Origin: Clostridiaceae bacterium
GTDB taxonomy: Bacteria; Bacillota; Clostridia; Saccharofermentanales; DTU023
DNA: 7,034 nt
Assembly (NCBI GenBank): GCA_012511735.1
Contig: JAAZFK010000083.1
Coordinates: 1-7,034, forward strand
Direction of reading: 5' to 3'
In this document: positions 4,602 through 7,034 of the stretch, piece by piece
Layout: every line of letters starts with the position of its first letter
How positions within the stretch are numbered: position 1 is the first letter of the stretch
Notes under the pieces: model-generated
Database searches by the model: none
Seen by the model: the letters and a program-made list of their open reading frames with translations, nothing else
What the model was told of the DNA's origin: nothing
Program-made: the position numbers and the translations under genes

Positions 4602-5854
4602 CAATTTCGAAGCCGGGCCAAGTGGACGGCAGGTCTTGGTCTTGATTTAGATGGGCCGGCGCCGTCTCTTTTTATTTCAGTCTGCGCACTCGCCTGATCC
4701 CCGGCTTTTTGAGAACGATCGGTGTCCACCAGTTTTGAACTGTAGTGCCTGTGAAGCTGGAAGCTCCCCTCCTGGAAGCCTGTGACCGAGCTGATCTCCG
4801 CGACGAGCCGGCGGCCATCAGGCAGCCTGACCAGGTGGATCATCAGGTCGATTGAGGAGGCGACCATTCTCCTGCAAGCCTCCCAGGGAAGCTGCGAGGC
4901 GGTCATCAAGAGAAGCGCCAGCCGGTTGAGCATTTCTCCCGTACTGTTACCGTGACCGGTCGACATGGAGCCGGGGTGGCCCGTCTGCATGGCCTGGATC
5001 ATGTCATAAGCCTCCGCGCCCCTGACTTCGCCGACGATGACGCGGTCGGGCCTGAGCCGGAGGGAGGAGTGGATCAGGTTGGACAGGGTAATGGTGCCGC
5101 CCCCATCAATGGAGGCGGTGCGGGCCTCCAGTCGGACCAGGTTATGTTTGCCGGTCAGTTCGAGCTCCGCGGCATCCTCGACCGTGACGATGCGTTCATG
5201 GCGGGGGATGAAAGCAGCCAACGCGTTCAAAAAGGTGGTCTTGCCTGAAGCCGTTCCACCGCTGATAAAAATATTTTTTCTGTCACGGACCGCCTGGGCC
5301 AGGAAATCCGCCTCGCTTTTGGGGATGGTCTTGTTGCCGACCAGAGCCTCCATGGAAGGGTGGATACCGGTAAAGCGCCGGATCGATAAAACAGGGCCGT
5401 TAGGTGCCGCGGGCGGGAGGATGGCGTGGACGCGTGAGCCGTCATCCAGCCTCATGTCAGCGATCGGAGACCGCTCATGAACCAGTTTGTTGGCGCGACC
5501 GAAAAAGCGGCTGATGACATGGGTCATGTGGGCGGCGGAATCGAAGGCCAGGTCCGTCATCTCCAATTTGCCGGCGCGTTCGACATAGATTTGACCGGGA
5601 TTGTTGACCATGATCTCCGTGATATCGGGTTCGTCAAGCAAGGGTTGCAGGATGTCCAATCCCCGCATGGCGTCGAAGAGGTGCCGGATCAGCCGGGTCT
5701 TTTCCGCAACGGTCATGGAAGACCCTTGTGTTTGGGCCGACACCTCGGCGGCAATCATCCGCTTCAGTTCATCATCCTTGGGTTCGCTGCCAGGCTCAAG
5801 GTGGGAGGCGATGCGACGGATCCAATTTTGTTTTTCCTTATAGCCCGGCAGCAA
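4601..5854 (-). CDS. tadA: TadA/CpaF-family type II/IV secretion ATPase
   Basis: The hexameric cytoplasmic ATPase that powers Flp pilus assembly. The 417-residue chain has an N-terminal domain with the CpaF pattern ITEIMVNNPGQIYVERAGKL (78-97) and MRLDDGSRVHAILPP (134-148), then Walker A GGTASGKTT (199-207, Lys205), the Asp box VTVEDAAEL (223-231), Walker B RVIVGEVRG (271-279, Glu276) and the His box TGHPGSMSTGHGNS (291-304). All catalytic motifs are intact. The tail after about 375 is hydrophilic, low in complexity and not typical of the family core. The start is TTG 5854: GAGGT lies upstream with a 9-nt spacer, an in-frame TAA at 5861-5863 rules out anything earlier, and the first ATG would be about 33 codons inside. 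It overlaps the end of the upstream TadZ-like gene by 17 nt. It is distinguished from PilB/GspE ATPases by length, His box and neighbours. Confidence 0.96.
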   Translation of the reverse strand: MLPGYKEKQNWIRRIASHLEPGSEPKDDELKRMIAAEVSAQTQGSSMTVAEKTRLIRHLFDAMRGLDILQPLLDEPDITEIMVNNPGQIYVERAGKLEMTDLAFDSAAHMTHVISRFFGRANKLVHERSPIADMRLDDGSRVHAILPPAAPNGPVLSIRRFTGIHPSMEALVGNKTIPKSEADFLAQAVRDRKNIFISGGTASGKTTFLNALAAFIPRHERIVTVEDAAELELTGKHNLVRLEARTASIDGGGTITLSNLIHSSLRLRPDRVIVGEVRGAEAYDMIQAMQTGHPGSMSTGHGNSTGEMLNRLALLLMTASQLPWEACRRMVASSIDLMIHLVRLPDGRRLVAEISSVTGFQEGSFQLHRHYSSKLVDTDRSQKAGDQASAQTEIKRDGAGPSKSRPRPAVHLARLRN

Positions 5855-6806
5855 GGTTTGTTACCTCACGGGCTTCGGTATTCGTCTCGATTCCGGATGG
5901 TGCTTCGAGGATGGCGCAACTGGACGGAAGAGATGCCAGAAAATAGTTCAGTTCCCGCCTGGCTATCAGGGCCGCGGATGATTCTCCCTGGGGAATGTCG
6001 ATGTATAGATGGTCACACAGGGCGGCAATGGAACAGAGTTTATCCAGAGGCAGTCCCAGGGTGTCAAGCCAGACCCGGGTAGGTTCACCGCTCCTTTCCG
6101 CGTAGCTGCCGGCCAGGTGAACCAGCCTTCTTAGGCTGTCGGTATCGCAGGCGATCAGGTCATCCGCCCGGTCGGGCAGCCTGAAGGTGAAATAGCCCCG
6201 GTCGTGCAGGTAAAGCCAGTGACCCAGGGCCCCTGGATCGGGCAGATCTCCTGAAGCGATCAGGCAGAGCAGGTCGCCTACTGTCTGCCCGGGTCCCCGG
6301 CGAAAGGAATCTTCCAGAAGGTAAAGTGGTTTGATCGGCAGGTAAAGAAGTCTTTTCCCCGTTGAGAGCGCCATTTTGATTACCTGGCCGGTGATCTCCT
6401 GTCCTCTCGCCTGAGAAAAAGAAAGATGGCAGCCCAGCTGACGGCTCTTTGTCCGGCTGGCGGGAGGGCCGATCCGATCTGTCAGGTGGAGGCGGATGAT
6501 CCGGTCAATCTCCCGCATGCCGGCAAAGCGTGGTACGTTTTTGTCAAGCTTTTCCCCCGGACGTGAGGGTGATTCATTCCAGTGAAGGATGGTCAGGTCC
6601 TTGGACTCATGCTGGCGGGACGGTTGACGGGATAGCGGAAGGATGACCAGGGAACTGTCTTCAGGGATCGGGGATTCAGAAGAAGAGGAAGTACTCTGGA
6701 CGATGACGTCGTAGTCATTCCCCGCCAGCAGGCGGAGGCGGTCGGCCATCAGGTCGGACGGTGGGTCGGATTCATCAAATAGGAGGACCTTTGGTTTTGT
6801 TGCCAT
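5838..6806 (-). CDS. TadZ/CpaE-like protein without a P-loop, first gene of the tad operon
   Basis: A 322-residue soluble protein with the two-part layout of TadZ/CpaE: an N-terminal receiver-like segment (KVLLFDESDPPSDLMADRL, 6-24; YDVIVQST, 32-39; LVILPLSR, 53-60) and a C-terminal half resembling a decayed MinD/ParA fold. The MinD Walker A site (KGGVGKTT type) is replaced by ARGQEITG (133-140), so ATP binding is doubtful. Later segments fit the lineage: LLYLPIKPLYLLEDSF (153-168), TVGDLLCLIASG (175-186), TRVWLDTLGLPL (243-254) and LCDHLYIDIPQGE (263-275). TadZ proteins locate the pilus machine in the cell. ATG 6806 is preferred; the purine run at 6818-6827 lies upstream with a rather long spacer. 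The same frame stays open to ATG 6938 (366 residues), but that extension has no ribosome site and an unstructured look. Assignment rests on pattern and operon position, so it is less certain than its neighbours. Confidence 0.72.
   Translation of the reverse strand: MATKPKVLLFDESDPPSDLMADRLRLLAGNDYDVIVQSTSSSSESPIPEDSSLVILPLSRQPSRQHESKDLTILHWNESPSRPGEKLDKNVPRFAGMREIDRIIRLHLTDRIGPPASRTKSRQLGCHLSFSQARGQEITGQVIKMALSTGKRLLYLPIKPLYLLEDSFRRGPGQTVGDLLCLIASGDLPDPGALGHWLYLHDRGYFTFRLPDRADDLIACDTDSLRRLVHLAGSYAERSGEPTRVWLDTLGLPLDKLCSIAALCDHLYIDIPQGESSAALIARRELNYFLASLPSSCAILEAPSGIETNTEAREVTNLAAGL
5863..5867 (-). promoter_or_regulatory. Ribosome binding site supporting the TTG start of tadA
   Basis: The minus strand reads GAGGT, 8 nt before TTG 5854. 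It lies within the last codons of the upstream gene, so translation is probably coupled. Confidence 0.6.
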
Positions 6807-6817
6807 CTTGTTTACAA

Positions 6818-6827
6818 CCCCCTCCCT
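6818..6827 (-). promoter_or_regulatory. Ribosome binding site favouring ATG 6806 for the TadZ-like gene
   Basis: The minus strand reads AGGGAGGGGG, ending 11 nt before ATG 6806. The best GGAGG core within it is 14 nt away, longer than ideal. It is still the only purine-rich site near any candidate start of this gene. Confidence 0.5.
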
Positions 6828-6939
6828 GATCCATTTCCTTGCGGCCATCATAGTGACATCAGGGGCAGGGGAGGGAAGGGGGAGAGCGACGGAAAAAGCC
6901 TTCAGCTGCCTTTTTCGCAGAAGCCGATTTTCTTCCATA

Positions 6940-6948
6940 TGGTATAGT
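6940..6948 (+). promoter_or_regulatory. Extended -10 promoter for the SAM riboswitch transcript
   Basis: TGGTATAGT combines the TGn extension with a -10 hexamer matching TATAAT at five of six positions. No good -35 is visible 16-18 bp upstream, which the extended -10 would partly offset. Transcription would start near 6955, about 13 nt before the riboswitch core. The site lies next to CCATATGG (6935-6942), a perfect 8-nt palindrome. Confidence 0.55.
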
Positions 6949-6967
6949 GGACAAAATTAAATATCAT

Positions 6968-7034
6968 CTTATCGTGAGAGGTGGAGGGACTGGCCCTGAG
7001 AAACCCGGCAACCGCGGTGATGCGGCGGTGCTAA
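6968..7034 (+). promoter_or_regulatory. SAM-I (S-box) riboswitch, 5' part, cut by the window end
   Basis: The highly conserved S-box core is recognisable: CTTATCGTGAGAGGTGGAGG (6968-6987), then GACTGGCCC, a kink-turn segment TGAGAAACC and CCCGGCAACC (7003-7012). The P3 hairpin is formed by CCGC (7012-7015) and GCGG (7022-7025), followed by GGTGCTAA, which starts the conserved stretch after P3. P4, the 3' side of P1 and the expression platform lie beyond the window. SAM-I riboswitches bind S-adenosylmethionine and shut off transcription of methionine, cysteine or SAM biosynthesis and transport genes when SAM is plentiful. The controlled gene is to the right, on the plus strand, diverging from the tad operon. 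Confidence 0.93.

Noticed and set aside
5477..6082. 201-codon open frame on the plus strand opposite tadA and the TadZ-like gene
   Set aside because: It is antisense to two genes with strong family signatures and lacks initiation signals or domain features.
6807..6938. 44-residue N-terminal extension of the TadZ-like protein from ATG 6938
   Set aside because: No ribosome site precedes ATG 6938, the segment is low in complexity, and the receiver-like fold begins just after ATG 6806.
6820..6960. Promoter of the tad operon on the minus strand
   Set aside because: Hexamers such as TATGAT and TATACC are present, but none has a -35 element at a proper distance, so no site is called.

Overview
The window looks like a chromosomal segment of a moderately GC-rich monoderm of the Bacillota, most likely a Clostridia lineage. 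This is inferred from the gene families: a SAM-I (S-box) riboswitch, a secretin-less Tad pilus cluster with a Flp1-like pilin, a degenerate TadZ and an FHA protein of the kind seen beside clostridial tad genes, and strong purine-rich Shine-Dalgarno sites. No 16S or other marker gene is present, so the lineage is not fixed further.

Layout. Positions 1-475 hold no gene. They carry a cluster of DnaA-box-like 9-mers (235-264, with a near-match at 75-83), a perfect 16-nt AT palindrome (144-159), a short terminator-like hairpin (371-392) and a good sigma-A-type promoter (417-445). That promoter drives a two-gene plus-strand unit, rpiB (476-928) and upp (GTG start at 921, to 1568), with overlapping ends. 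The unit links pentose-phosphate isomerisation with uracil salvage, the latter consuming PRPP made from ribose 5-phosphate. It meets a minus-strand operon head-on, and the 74-nt gap holds a terminator hairpin whose T-rich tail serves the minus strand.

The minus-strand operon, in transcription order, is: a TadZ/CpaE-like protein without a P-loop (5838-6806); the TadA/CpaF secretion ATPase (4601-5854); one 533-residue polypeptide carrying both T2SSF platform domains, i.e. a TadB-TadC fusion (2987-4588); a 58-residue Flp-type pilin with a clear prepilin cleavage site (2687-2863); and an FHA-domain protein with a DUF6382-like N-terminus (1643-2677). Together they would localise, power and anchor assembly of a thin Flp pilus across one membrane, with the FHA protein possibly reading a phosphothreonine signal. 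No prepilin peptidase, TadE-type minor pilin or CpaB is present in the window, so these must lie elsewhere if the system works. Four of the five genes appear to start at TTG or GTG.

At the right edge, diverging from the tad operon, an extended -10 promoter (6940-6948) precedes the 5' part of a SAM-I riboswitch (6968 to the window end). The gene it controls lies outside and probably concerns methionine, cysteine or SAM metabolism.
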